Shown in pieces: positions 1 through 9,700 of a stretch of 20,326 nucleotides of DNA. Position numbers and translations under genes: made by a program. Source of the DNA: Saccoglossus kowalevskii (taxonomy: Eukaryota; Hemichordata; Enteropneusta; Harrimaniidae); the NCBI RefSeq assembly GCF_000003605.2, contig NW_003148283.1:58234-78559 (forward strand), given 5' to 3'. Under the pieces are notes generated by a model. It saw nothing but the letters and a program-made list of their open reading frames with translations. It was not told where the DNA came from and did no database searches. The stretch's first letter is position 1, and every line of letters begins with the position of its first letter.

Positions 1-111
1 AGTAGCAGTAAAAAACTAGCTAGGATATATTGCACTCCACTTAACATGTATCAGTTGTTATATCATACAAAATATTTGTAAACTATTGTCAAGTAATCTG
101 AGGGGTGAGTC

Positions 112-719
112 AACTTTGAGGTCAATTTTCTCGTTAATGAAAATATACATAAAAAAACAGTAAAGTTTTTCCCACACTCAAGCTGGTTAGAATGAGCTAT
201 ATCCATGCTTTTTAATCCTTGAATTGTAGGGTGAGATACATTTGGCGTGGAGGTAGTTAAAAAATCTGTTTTTTTTGCTGTTGCCATGGAAACGATGGGT
301 CAAAATTTGTTTTCAGATTTTACAACCTAGAGTGAAGGTGTGATTTGTCTGCCAAGTTTGAACCAAATCGGTCCAGCCAAAAAAAATCACAGAATAGTTA
401 AAAAGCCAAAGTCAAATTTCTCGGTAATGAAAAAAGATAACAACAATTCAAATAGAAATTTTGTGCCCACACTATATCTGGAGTGTTTTATCCTAAATTT
501 GTAGGGGAGATACACTTGGCGCGAAGCTATCCAACTATGCTATGGCAACGGTGGGCTAACATTTTTTTTCATATTAATCCTAGGGTGATTGTGTGATCTA
601 CCTGCCAAGTTTGAGGAAATCACAGAAGAAATAATATGTCAAAGCACTGGTAATCACACACATGCTCACACAAACCTACAAAAGTGATTATAAGGGCAAT
701 TCAAGCGGAGCTGATTGCC
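112..719. repeat. Left arm of a long inverted repeat, with two internal ~300-bp-type units
   Basis: Contains two diverged units in the same orientation (about 112-405 and 406-620). Each has a 'TCTCGTTAATGAAAA / GGGGAGATACA / TTGGCG / ATGGCAACG / CTGCCAAGTTTGA' order. A CACACA stretch and a GCGGAGC block follow. The reverse complement of this order is found at 2739-3260. No coding potential is seen. Probably an interspersed, possibly fold-back, repeat of the host genome; the family is unknown to me. Confidence 0.75.
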
Positions 720-762
720 AACAAAAGTGATTTTAAGAACAACCCGAGCGGAGCGGATCCCC
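679..762. repeat. Direct repeat with GCGGAGC blocks
   Basis: CAAAAGTGATT-TAAG...GCGGAGC occurs twice in tandem (679-719 and 722-762). It sits at the inner end of the left arm and matches the inner end of the right arm in reverse. Confidence 0.6.
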
Positions 763-1140
763 AACACTGCCAGACATTTGGTATATAGCCTGCTAGCCCA
801 ACACATGTCAAGTGATACAATTCATCGCATGTGTTATCACATTATCGTGATATTCTGGCATTTCACAAATTCAGTGAAGCTGAATTTTTTGTATCTTTGG
901 TGCACTGACCAGATGATGCAATCTTTGGTAATGGGGTGAGCGCTTCATTCTGAAAACATGCAAGAAAGTGTTTTCTCTTATATCTCGCTGGTCAAATCTT
1001 GCTGCTAGGAAGGTAATTATAATACAACTGTCTCTCAAAACAATGGAACGTCCGTTTACTTCTAGGAACATTTTGCAGCTATTAAATAATATAATGTAAT
1101 CATATTATAATAGAAATATTTATGACATTTTGAATTTTAT
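763..1140. other. Non-coding stretch, nothing recognised
   Basis: AT-rich, with short open frames only (largest 74 codons, both strands) that resemble nothing I know and show no splice-linked continuation. It lies between the arms of the long inverted repeat. Confidence 0.5.
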
Positions 1141-1167
1141 AAGGGGCAATAAAACAAGGGGAGGCAA

Positions 1168-1262
1168 TAACACCTAGTTAGTATTGCCCCCAGGGTGCAA
1201 TAGGAACTAGGTGTTACTGCAGGGGGTGCAATAGGAACTAGGTACTATTGCAGGGGGTGCAG
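1168..1262. repeat. Hairpin and 31-bp tandem repeat
   Basis: TAACACCTAGTT (1168-1179) and its exact reverse complement AACTAGGTGTTA (1205-1216) form a 12-bp stem, with inner ATTGC/GCAAT pairing. The GGGTGCAATAGGAACTAGGT unit recurs at 1193 and 1224 and starts again at 1255, a 31-bp period. Confidence 0.8.
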
Positions 1263-1660
1263 TAATAAGAGGATGTAATAAGAACTAGTACACTTGCACG
1301 ATGCTTTTGTTTACCGTCTGACAATCATCTTTGACCTTTAAGCATCCGCTTTACCGATTGGCTAAAAATGACTTCACTACTAGTGTTTCATCATAAAGGT
1401 CAAGTCAACATCGTTTGCTTATCAGACTAGGCGTTCATTAATCATGGTGAAAGTGGCACAGTTCTAGAAGCCGTACCTACACACAAATTGGTGGCGTCAC
1501 AGAATACATGACCTTCAATTGGGATATACGAATTGGTATATACAAATTACAGTAATGATACTTAAGACATTACACATAAGGTTGAACAAATTATGTGACA
1601 ACATAATGATAATACCGGTAATAAATCCTAGCTTAACAGTTGAACAGAACGATCATACAG
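1263..1660. other. Non-coding stretch, nothing recognised
   Basis: Mixed composition with no convincing frame, RNA gene or repeat. Short open frames of up to about 60 codons only. Confidence 0.45.
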
Positions 1661-1779
1661 TCAGTGGGGTCACGCCAAAGGTCACGCGCTTCGTTGCATA
1701 ATGGTCTGTGGTTGAAACTGGGTCATGGTGGGACGGGTGAAGAAGACATCATTAAACACTTACAAAATCACAATAAAAC

Positions 1780-1830
1780 TGGGGAAGTGGTTGCATATTA
1801 TGGCGTAGCCAACATGGGTTCGAATCCCAC
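1780..1830 (+). repeat. tRNA-like pol III promoter pair (SINE candidate)
   Basis: An A-box-like TGGGGAAGTGG (1780-1790) is followed 37 bp later by a perfect B box GGTTCGAATCC (1817-1827). The T-arm pairs at four of five stem positions. No acceptor stem or anticodon arm can be drawn, so this is not a functional tRNA; a tRNA-derived SINE head is more likely. Confidence 0.5.
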
Positions 1831-1941
1831 TAGATACACAAAGTAATCGTTCTGGCGTTCCCGTTCAACGCAATTATGAACAGAAATGTGTCTTGGCATT
1901 AGGGTCAGGGTCGGGTCAGGTATGGGCAACGCAAATTGCAA

Positions 1942-2020
1942 ACACCAAATTGGCAAGATGTACATTAACAGTTTATGACATGCATATAGTTTACAGAAGG
2001 ATAAAACACCAAATTGGCAA
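1942..2020. repeat. 15-bp direct repeat, 64 bp apart
   Basis: ACACCAAATTGGCAA occurs at 1942-1956 and 2006-2020. An outer inverted pair, TGTCTTGGCATT (1889-1900) and AATGCCAAGACA (2087-2098), surrounds it. The meaning is unknown. Confidence 0.5.
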
Positions 2021-2204
2021 TATTATTGTGAGGATAACAGAAATATGTTGTATATCTGTATATATACACACTATATAGTTTCATCAAATGCCAAGACAAC
2101 CAGTCAGTCCACCGTGTTCAATTCCCATCTCTGCCAGTCTTTTCTTGCAAACACTAACTTGCAATAAAGCCAAGTATGGCAACAAATTATTCGTTTGCAT
2201 GACT

Positions 2205-2276
2205 ACCCACATGGTTCAGTGGATTTGTACACTGACATCTATGTTAGAGATTGCTGGTTCGTATCCTGTGATTAGT
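2205..2276 (+). repeat. Degenerate tRNA-like sequence (SINE or tRNA pseudogene)
   Basis: A perfect A-box match TGGTTCAGTGG (2212-2222) and a near-perfect B box GGTTCGTATCC (2256-2266) lie 44 bp apart, the spacing of a real tRNA. The acceptor stem does not pair and one T-stem pair is lost. This is the second such pair in 500 bp. Confidence 0.5.
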
Positions 2277-2650
2277 ATGCTAGTGAGAACAGTGCTCCTA
2301 TAAATAACTTGGTTCGAAGTACGAACACAGTTGACAGCTCATGTGCAACAACAACAGCAGACACGAGAATCATTGCTGCTCTCAAAATGGGTCACTTCTT
2401 TTGTATTGAGCACAGAAACTGCACGTCATGAATAAATTAGCATAATTTAAAACAATTGCATAAAGTTAGGTATGCGGCTATTGGAACTATGCCTGATTCT
2501 ATAAGTAAGTAATTAAGTATCATGAGTGAGATGTATTTAGCTTAACACATGTCCTTCTATTTGAGACTACCAGGGAGTTACGCGTTACGGACCTACAGAA
2601 CACAGGGGCCTGACGATCTATTCGTCGGGCGGAACGATTGATTTATAGTC

Positions 2651-2732
2651 AATTCGTCCTAATTCACATTCGTCCCAATTCACAATCGTCCCACAAGTCG
2701 ATTCGTCCCAATTCACATTAGTCCCATTTCAC
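2651..2732. repeat. Short tandem repeat of ATTCGTCCCAATTCACA type
   Basis: A unit of about 16-17 bp (ATTCGTCC-AATTCACA) repeats about five times with decay, just outside the inner end of the right inverted-repeat arm. The neighbouring 2277-2650 shows nothing recognisable. Confidence 0.7.
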
Positions 2733-2738
2733 ATTTTT

Positions 2739-3260
2739 GGCGAGCCGCTCCGCTAGGATTGCCCTTCAAATCACTTGTGTGTGTGTGTGTGTGATTTCCA
2801 GTGTTTTCACGTATTAATTCTTCTGTGATTTTTTTTGGATTGGCCGATTTCGCTCACACTTGGCAGGTAGGTCACACATTCACCCTAGTTATTAGGAACA
2901 ATCTGAAAACAAATTTTCGCCAATCGTTTCCATGGCAACTGATTTTTTAAATACCTTCGCGCCAAATGTATCTCACTCTACAATTCTAGGATTAAAAAGC
3001 ACGGACATACTAGTAGTAAAAAATTACTGTTTTATGTATATTTTCATTAACGGGAAAATTGACCTCAAAGTTGGGGTAAATTTTCACCAGCAACGGCTTT
3101 TAACTCCTCTGTTATTATTTTTTTTTTTGGATTGGCTGATATTGATCATACTTGAAAGTAAGGTCGTACCGTCACTGATTGGACAACAATCCTGGCCAAC
3201 CACGGCCATTGCAACAGCCAAAAACTGATTTTTGAATACTTTCACCAAAATGTATTATCT
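2739..3260. repeat. Right arm of the long inverted repeat
   Basis: Reverse-complement counterpart of 112-719. It begins with GGCGAGCCGCTCCGC, runs through a GT microsatellite (2776-2793) and TTCTTCTGTGATTTTTTTT, then one well-matched unit (about 2826-3077) and a more diverged one (3100-3260). The left arm has the same pieces in mirrored order, so the two arms could pair. The open frame at 2932-3228 lies inside the repeat and is not a gene. Confidence 0.75.
2776..2793. repeat. (GT)9 microsatellite
   Basis: Pure TG dinucleotide run inside the right inverted-repeat arm. The left arm has a broken CA run at the mirrored place (about 655-672). Confidence 0.9.
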
Positions 3261-3662
3261 CTTACCAGTGTTCAAATGACCATGCGTATCATTACACTGT
3301 ATCAATGTAATCCCAACGCAACTTTGAACTTTGAATGAACTGTAAATGCTGCCTTCATTCTAGAAAATACTATCGCAAAACGGTTGGAAATAATTGGTTT
3401 AAAAGCAGAATACGTCCTAGTAATAGTGACTGAATGGATTTTGCAAAATTTATTGGTGCGATAAAATATTTGTTTGGTGTTTCCACAAGTTTTAATTAAT
3501 AATTTATAAACCATTTTGACAACCTGAATTATTTATATGAGTTGGAGATATGTTAACTCATTGCCTCAAGCAAACCTCCACTACTCATCAAGATGAATGG
3601 AGAAAACTATATTAGCAGTCAATATGTTAATATTATTGCCTTGAAATGTTCTGTTCTTTAAG
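3261..3662. other. Upstream region of the synthetase gene, no clear promoter
   Basis: AT-rich and non-coding. It must hold either the promoter or the end of an upstream intron. No TATA/initiator pair stands out. The pyrimidine-rich end (3649-3662) could be a splice acceptor. Confidence 0.4.
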
Positions 3663-3752
3663 GAAAATTAGCCATGTCTTCAGACAAGTCAAAGTCTCAG
3701 AGACGTATAAATATATTAATAGAAGCATTCAAATGTGCTGCAAACAACACTG
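3663..3752 (+). CDS. Exon 1 of the acyl-CoA synthetase gene (start codon at 3674)
   Basis: ATG at 3674 opens 26 codons plus one base, ending at a consensus donor (GTAAGT at 3753). The residues [13 protein letters not shown] start a basic, poorly conserved N-terminus, as expected before the conserved SKYPDV block. A pyrimidine-rich stretch ending in AAG (about 3649-3662) could be a splice acceptor, so 3663-3673 may be the end of the 5' UTR with a further non-coding exon upstream. The alternative is that transcription starts close by; no TATA box is convincing here. The phase-1 junction to exon 2 rebuilds a glycine codon (G|GT), which supports the pairing. Confidence 0.75.
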
Positions 3753-6700
3753 GTAAGTATAACTGTAGTTATATACAGACATTATAACAGTGGGGTAGTT
3801 CATGTATTCATGGACGTACTGTTAGTACATCCATGACTTATCCCTAATACATTGCCTATCCATATTATTTGTATATACGAGCGCTGCTCGTCGGTCGATA
3901 CGTCGCCGTACTGTCTTTGTGCATACTTTGAGGTATACTCGTAATAACTTCATATTATTCATTATATTTAGAAATACAGTATTTCTATCGGTATAGTAGC
4001 AATAAAAGTGTAACAAAGTATAATAATAATAATGAAATAATAAAGAAAGAGAAAATATTATAATGTAAAGTATAAAAGTAAAATGTAATGTAATATTTTT
4101 TAACTAATAAAAATAAAATTCAAAACTGTCAACCATCTATTCTTTCTTGAAAGCCTTTGTAAATAAACTGTGAAACCTTTTTTATAATTTCACATTCATT
4201 TGCATAGAATGAATGTATTGTGTGAATCATGTGGTAGAAAATTAAATTCAGACAATAGCAAGTTTCCATATTTTGGACAAATCATGAGTAAATGTAATTC
4301 ATATTCAATCACATTTATGTTGCACTGTTTGCACTTTCTTTCATTTAGTGTTGTTTTGGGATGTGTGTACTTGCATGCAATTTCAAATTTCAAGCATGTG
4401 TGTGCTTGTTCTCAATTTTAGCAATGCTTTGCTGAGATTAATGTTTTGTAATGACAAATATGGCTCAAAAGAGTATTTAAATTTGATGTTGAAAAAAGTT
4501 GTGGTGATGCACATTTTATTTGTTTTGAAAATCTTTTTGGTTTCTATTCTCAGACTGTTTTATATTTTTTTGGAAGAAATTTAACTAAGATATATATTTG
4601 TCAAAAAGATGCGTACTTGCAAGCCTGAACGAAAATGTGTTTTTTCATATCATGATTTAGGTATCGTTAGAAGCAAATATCCTGATGTCAGAGTACCCAC
4701 AGATTTATCAGTTCATCAATTTGTCTTGTCCAAATTTGATCACTATGGAGACAGAGATGCTATGGTTAGTAAACAAAAATGTGAAATGAACATTTAGTGT
4801 TTCCTACTATTATACATGTCCTGGTCTATGGTAGTAAGTGATTGTTTGTGTGATAATTAAATTATTCATGTGTCCCTAACACCATGTACCTCAGGTATTT
4901 GTTTTAATTAAATTAAAGTCAAAACATTTTCCCATGAAGAAAAATCTGAGGTGGATAACATTTTACAGGAACAGAAAACAATACAAATCTGTGATCGATG
5001 AAAATTCTAGAAACCTATAAACTTCGAAAACCTGCCAAATAATTAGGTGGTCGAATTCAACTACAAATACAAAATACCATACAAAGTAATACAAAATACT
5101 ACAAAAAGTTACACAAAGTAACACAAATTACCACACATAGTAACACAAAATTCCAAAGTATCATCCAAAGTACCGCCTACAGTGCCACCCAAAGTAAAGA
5201 TGTTGCTCATAAACCTCATTTTTCTTTAGCAGTATCCATGACAATGTTTGAATGTGTAGGAAGCTGATAACCAAATAACAATGCCATGGGTCCAGATAGT
5301 AGTATGTTTAATATACTAATACATGAAAGTAACATACACACTGGTATTGATGTGTATAAGTATGGTACATTTTAGTTTATATATCAAGCCTTGTTATTTA
5401 TGACCAGGTAAATTATTTTTGGGGAGAAAAATTATTATGCAATTTGTAATTGTGCAACTACATGTATTTTATAGCAGTGTGTACTAGCACTGTGCATTTT
5501 CTCATCTGGAGTCACCAGACTTCATTTTGAAATAATTTTTTAACATAGAAACACGCAAGGTCAATCCTCTCAGAAATTGTTGACTGTGTATTTTGCTTTC
5601 TTCATCCATCATCCAGTTTCCATTGTAATGCATAACTCTCTGTTAATACGTTTCAGATTGATGGGATAACTGGTAAGTCGTACGCCTTCCGGCAATTAAA
5701 AGTCCTTGTTTATCGATGTGGAAGTGGGTTAACTAAAGCTGGATTCCGCCAAGGAGATGTATGCATTTTATACCTACCAAACCTGCCAGAATTTTTTGTT
5801 GCATTTTATGGCGTTGCATCTATTGGAGGAACCATATCCCCTGCAAATCCAGTGTACACTGTTTGTATGTATGTTTTTTTTCTAATTATAGTAAGAATTT
5901 TTTAATAATTTGGTCTATCAATCCATCAATTGTTGTGTGTCTGACATCATTTCCTATCGTAGTGAAATATAATATTTCACAGATGCATGTTGATTTTTTT
6001 TTTTGCTTTTGTACCAACAGGCAGCCATTTTTTGTCAATTGCAACATTTGTCATTTTCAGCCGTGTTTTTTCCAGTGTATACATGACTGTTTACTGATGC
6101 ATGTTTGTTTTGCAATTTGATTCAAAATGGGCACGTCTGGTAGTGATGTTGTTTTTGCCTTGCATTTAATGAAATAAACAGGAAGGTATAACCGAGTGTC
6201 TGTATAGTAACATGCCACATATCATCATCATCATCATCATCATCATCATTAACAATTCCTGATTCCTGAATTACTGTCAGATGTGATGTAATTCTACTTA
6301 CAACCGACGGGGGTAGGACAAAAATATAAAATGTCAAATAAGCACTGGTAGACATGCAACCCAGAAGGAGTCAGCACCATATTTTAAACAGTTTTTTAAA
6401 GATAGCAGAGTAAGTGTGGGTGGGTACTTACAAGGGCAACTAGAAGAACTATTTGAAGACAGCAGGCTGGTACGAGTTAGTTGAAAGATTATGGCAATTT
6501 TATTCCAGATGATTTTTTACGTTGCAAGTTGGAAACTGTGATGTTCTGTGCACCGCGACTCGGAATGATGAATGTGCATTCGGAATGATCAAATTCTGTC
6601 CTACCTTCCAGTTTGTTGACCCAGGTCACAAGAAATGCGCAAGCACACAAACAATCAACGTGCAAATTCTACCAATTCACTACGTTCAATTACCCACCAT

Positions 6701-9700
6701 AGACTCCGGTCAGTCAAAATGACTCACTCAAGGCATCTTGATTACAAACAATTGTTCCCGAATTTAGGCAGAGGGTTCTCAGAACACGCTTATTCACATA
6801 GTTCATACTCACCATAGACTCCGGTCAGTCAAAATGACTATTTTGAACTGTAGGCTTTAATCAGCGATTCAGCCAATGACGGAGAGATATAATCTAGGTC
6901 AGGGGAAGCCCCATGACCCCAAGATTCTTTTCCCTTACATCACGAACCACGTGACCGAGGCCATATGGCGACGCCATTATGGTTGGCTATTCACTCTTTC
7001 TTTATCTCCGCATCGATGGGGATGAAGTTTAGCGACTCTGCATGCATAGCCTACTTTTTCCTGTCCGGGTTTCTGGCTTGGGTTGTTACCGCCGCCGCGG
7101 TAACCGACATTGTAGCTGATTGTAGCTGTTTTCCTTGTAATGTTTACCCTCATGTCGATTTCCCCTTTGTGTGTAACATTTTTCACAACAAAGTAAATAA
7201 AACCTGGCGACGTAACTTAATCACTTGTTGGTTTTGTTGCATCACCTTTTCCAACTGTATTTCGCCTCCCTCATGCATGTCGTGTTCATTTTATGCTTTA
7301 TCAATGTATTTAAAAATGGATAGATGTAATGACAACACCAGAGGCTCGCCGCCGCTTTTGTCTCCTCGTTTTTCGAGGCGACAGTGCAGTGGTTATAATC
7401 AGAATTTACCAGCATAGAACCCGCATCTGAAATGCTATTTTTGTTGTAGCTGCATGCGGGTTTCGGGGTTTTTGCCTTGAAGGCGTGTGTTTTTCTGGAG
7501 TTCTGAGGCCTGAGATGTTTTTCAGAGCCATGCAAAATTGCTGAGACTGACTGTGTCACTCGTATTTTCACAGCAAGGTCGTGAGTAGAAAGTTCTCACG
7601 CTCGGCTACCGGTACTTCGTGTACTAATGTCGATCAGGAGGCCTGATGGTGGAGGTACCGTTTTTTTTCAGCCTCCCCCCGCTGATTGAAGGGCATCCTC
7701 ACAGTCTGTGTTTTCAGGCGGTGGTTTACCCGATTTTACCAACTACAGCGAGGCTTTGTCTCTGGAGGTCTTTCCTCCTATGGGACCCATTGCGTGTCCT
7801 ATTGTGGATCCATCCTCACACAACGCCGGGTTTGCCTCCGAGATGAGGACTTTGGTCGGGGCAAATTGCATTCCCTGGCAGGCCGGGTAGATCAGATGCA
7901 GTTGGAGCGAGCATCTCCACTGGGACCCCTCGGTTGGCAAGTAGGAAGAAACACAAAGCATCACTCACATTTAAAACATGTCTCTTCCGAAGAACCCCCA
8001 TTCCCAGCCGCAACTCTCTCGCCACTGATTTGGGTGAGCCTAGCTCAGGCTAGTTGCACCGGGTCTCCTCTGGGCCCTCAGGCACTGGATGCCAATGGGT
8101 ATGCTGGCAGCCAAGCCTCTGATTTCGGGGCAAAGCTTTCAGGTCAGGGCACACGTTGCGCCTCCCCCTACTTTCAGCCAGCCAGGGTTCGTCACACGGT
8201 ACCAACGGTACTGAGTATCATTGATCCTAGTGATCCTGATACAATGTATATACCCCCACCCTTGATCCTAAGGCAACTACTTACTGTTCTTGAATGCTTA
8301 TGGGACCACATGCATTGGAATTCAAAGCAACCCCGTTGGCACGTCTCCCCCTGTTCGGCTGAGTGCTGAGTAAGCAGACGGTGTTGATTGGCTAATGCTG
8401 GTCAGCCACGGAAGAAGTAATTCTTAACGCCCTGGGTGGGGCAAATCTTATGCAACACTTTCCGTTGGACCAAACGCTACCCAGTTGGTGTGGTTTCGGG
8501 ATCATCCCCCAAAGTGTGGGATGAGACCAAAACGCCCAGACAAGATTCTAAGGCTCCATCCCCAGACCCTGGTATCATGAATTTGTTTGGCAAACCAGGT
8601 AAAGGGGGACGGCCGTGTTCCGTGGGCGTTCTTGCCAGCTCAGTCTGGGATGATCCATCATGCCCTTAGGGCAGAGTTGCTTGAGCACAGGACTTCGAGA
8701 CCTCGGAGGCAGAACGCACCAGCCTCCTAGACCAGGAAACACATTTACTGGTGGGCCGTCGCACATCTACGTGCAACATCCCCAGTGTCACCTGGCTCTC
8801 CTGGTCGGGCCGACTACTGTGAAATGAGACACGGTCTTAGTTGCGTGTGTTTTCGCCGGCAAACTGAGTCAGGGGATACATCCCCACCTCAGTGACACAG
8901 ACTGGACATCTTCCACCCTCTTTGATGGGGGAGATGCCAGGTTCAGTCTCGGAGCTTTGGAGTGCAATAAACCAGATGGTTCAGATCGAATATGCTAGCC
9001 AGTTGGCCACTGCCAAGAGTAAATGGAGGGCACAGAGGGCACAGACAACATACCGCCTTAAGGTGATGTTCGCTAGCCAGAGTCAGCCAGGAGGCAAGCG
9101 CTCATACCCTTTCATGGGAAGGAAAAGTAGTGGCGTGCCCCCAGAAAGAGACCAGGTTGTGACTCCTAATCCTACTCAGACGGACGTCCACCCTGGCAGC
9201 GGGGGAAGGATGTTTGACGCTTACCTCTGCCACTGGGGGACAGGCATGTGTTCGACGAGTGGCCAGGTCACAACTTAGTGACTACCGCAGACCTTGGGGA
9301 AACTCACCTCATGGGAGAAGAGAGTACCCACACCTCGCAACTGCTGAACCATGGCCAGTTGCACACAGATTGCACTGGTGTAGTCTAGTTTGGAGGCAGT
9401 GGGTGACCGATCACTGGACTTTCCATGTGGTGACATATGGTTACCACGGAAATCTCCATCTCCCCATCAGTTTCTCCCTCATTGGGGGCACTGCCAGGGG
9501 ACTCCTGCAAGGCGGAAGCTATCAGACAGTTTGCTGGAAAAGAGCGCCATACACAAGGTAGGTCAGCCGGCATTAATTCCAGGCTTCTACTCAAATGTGT
9601 TTGTAGTACCAAATCTACAGGTGGTGGGCATCCAGTTCTGGACCTAGGCAGACTGAATCAGTACGTGCTCCTCCAGCGGTTTTGCATGGAGATGCCATTC

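Noticed and set aside
1780-2276. Functional tRNA genes
   Set aside because: Acceptor stems do not pair and no anticodon arm forms; only the internal promoter boxes are convincing.
2932-3228. 98-codon plus-strand frame
   Set aside because: Wholly inside the inverted-repeat arm; the other copies do not keep the frame.
4609-4660. Upstream ATG in frame with exon 2 as the start codon
   Set aside because: The acceptor at 4660 joins exon 1 in the right phase and rebuilds a Gly codon before IVRSKYPDV; the 4609 extension has no family resemblance. Not fully excluded as an alternative start.
6122-6355. Minus-strand frame with a poly-aspartate run
   Set aside because: It is just the translation of the ATC microsatellite.
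6965-7417. 150-codon frame starting in the DIRS left ITR
   Set aside because: Its first part is terminal-repeat sequence, and the composition (many Cys/Phe/Ser) is that of non-coding DNA; no motif.
7686-8369. 227-codon open frame, the longest in the window, as a host gene
   Set aside because: It lies inside the DIRS element between its ITR and RT, in GC-rich DNA where long frames occur by chance. It has no recognisable domain and no splice context, so it is kept only as a possible gag-like remnant.
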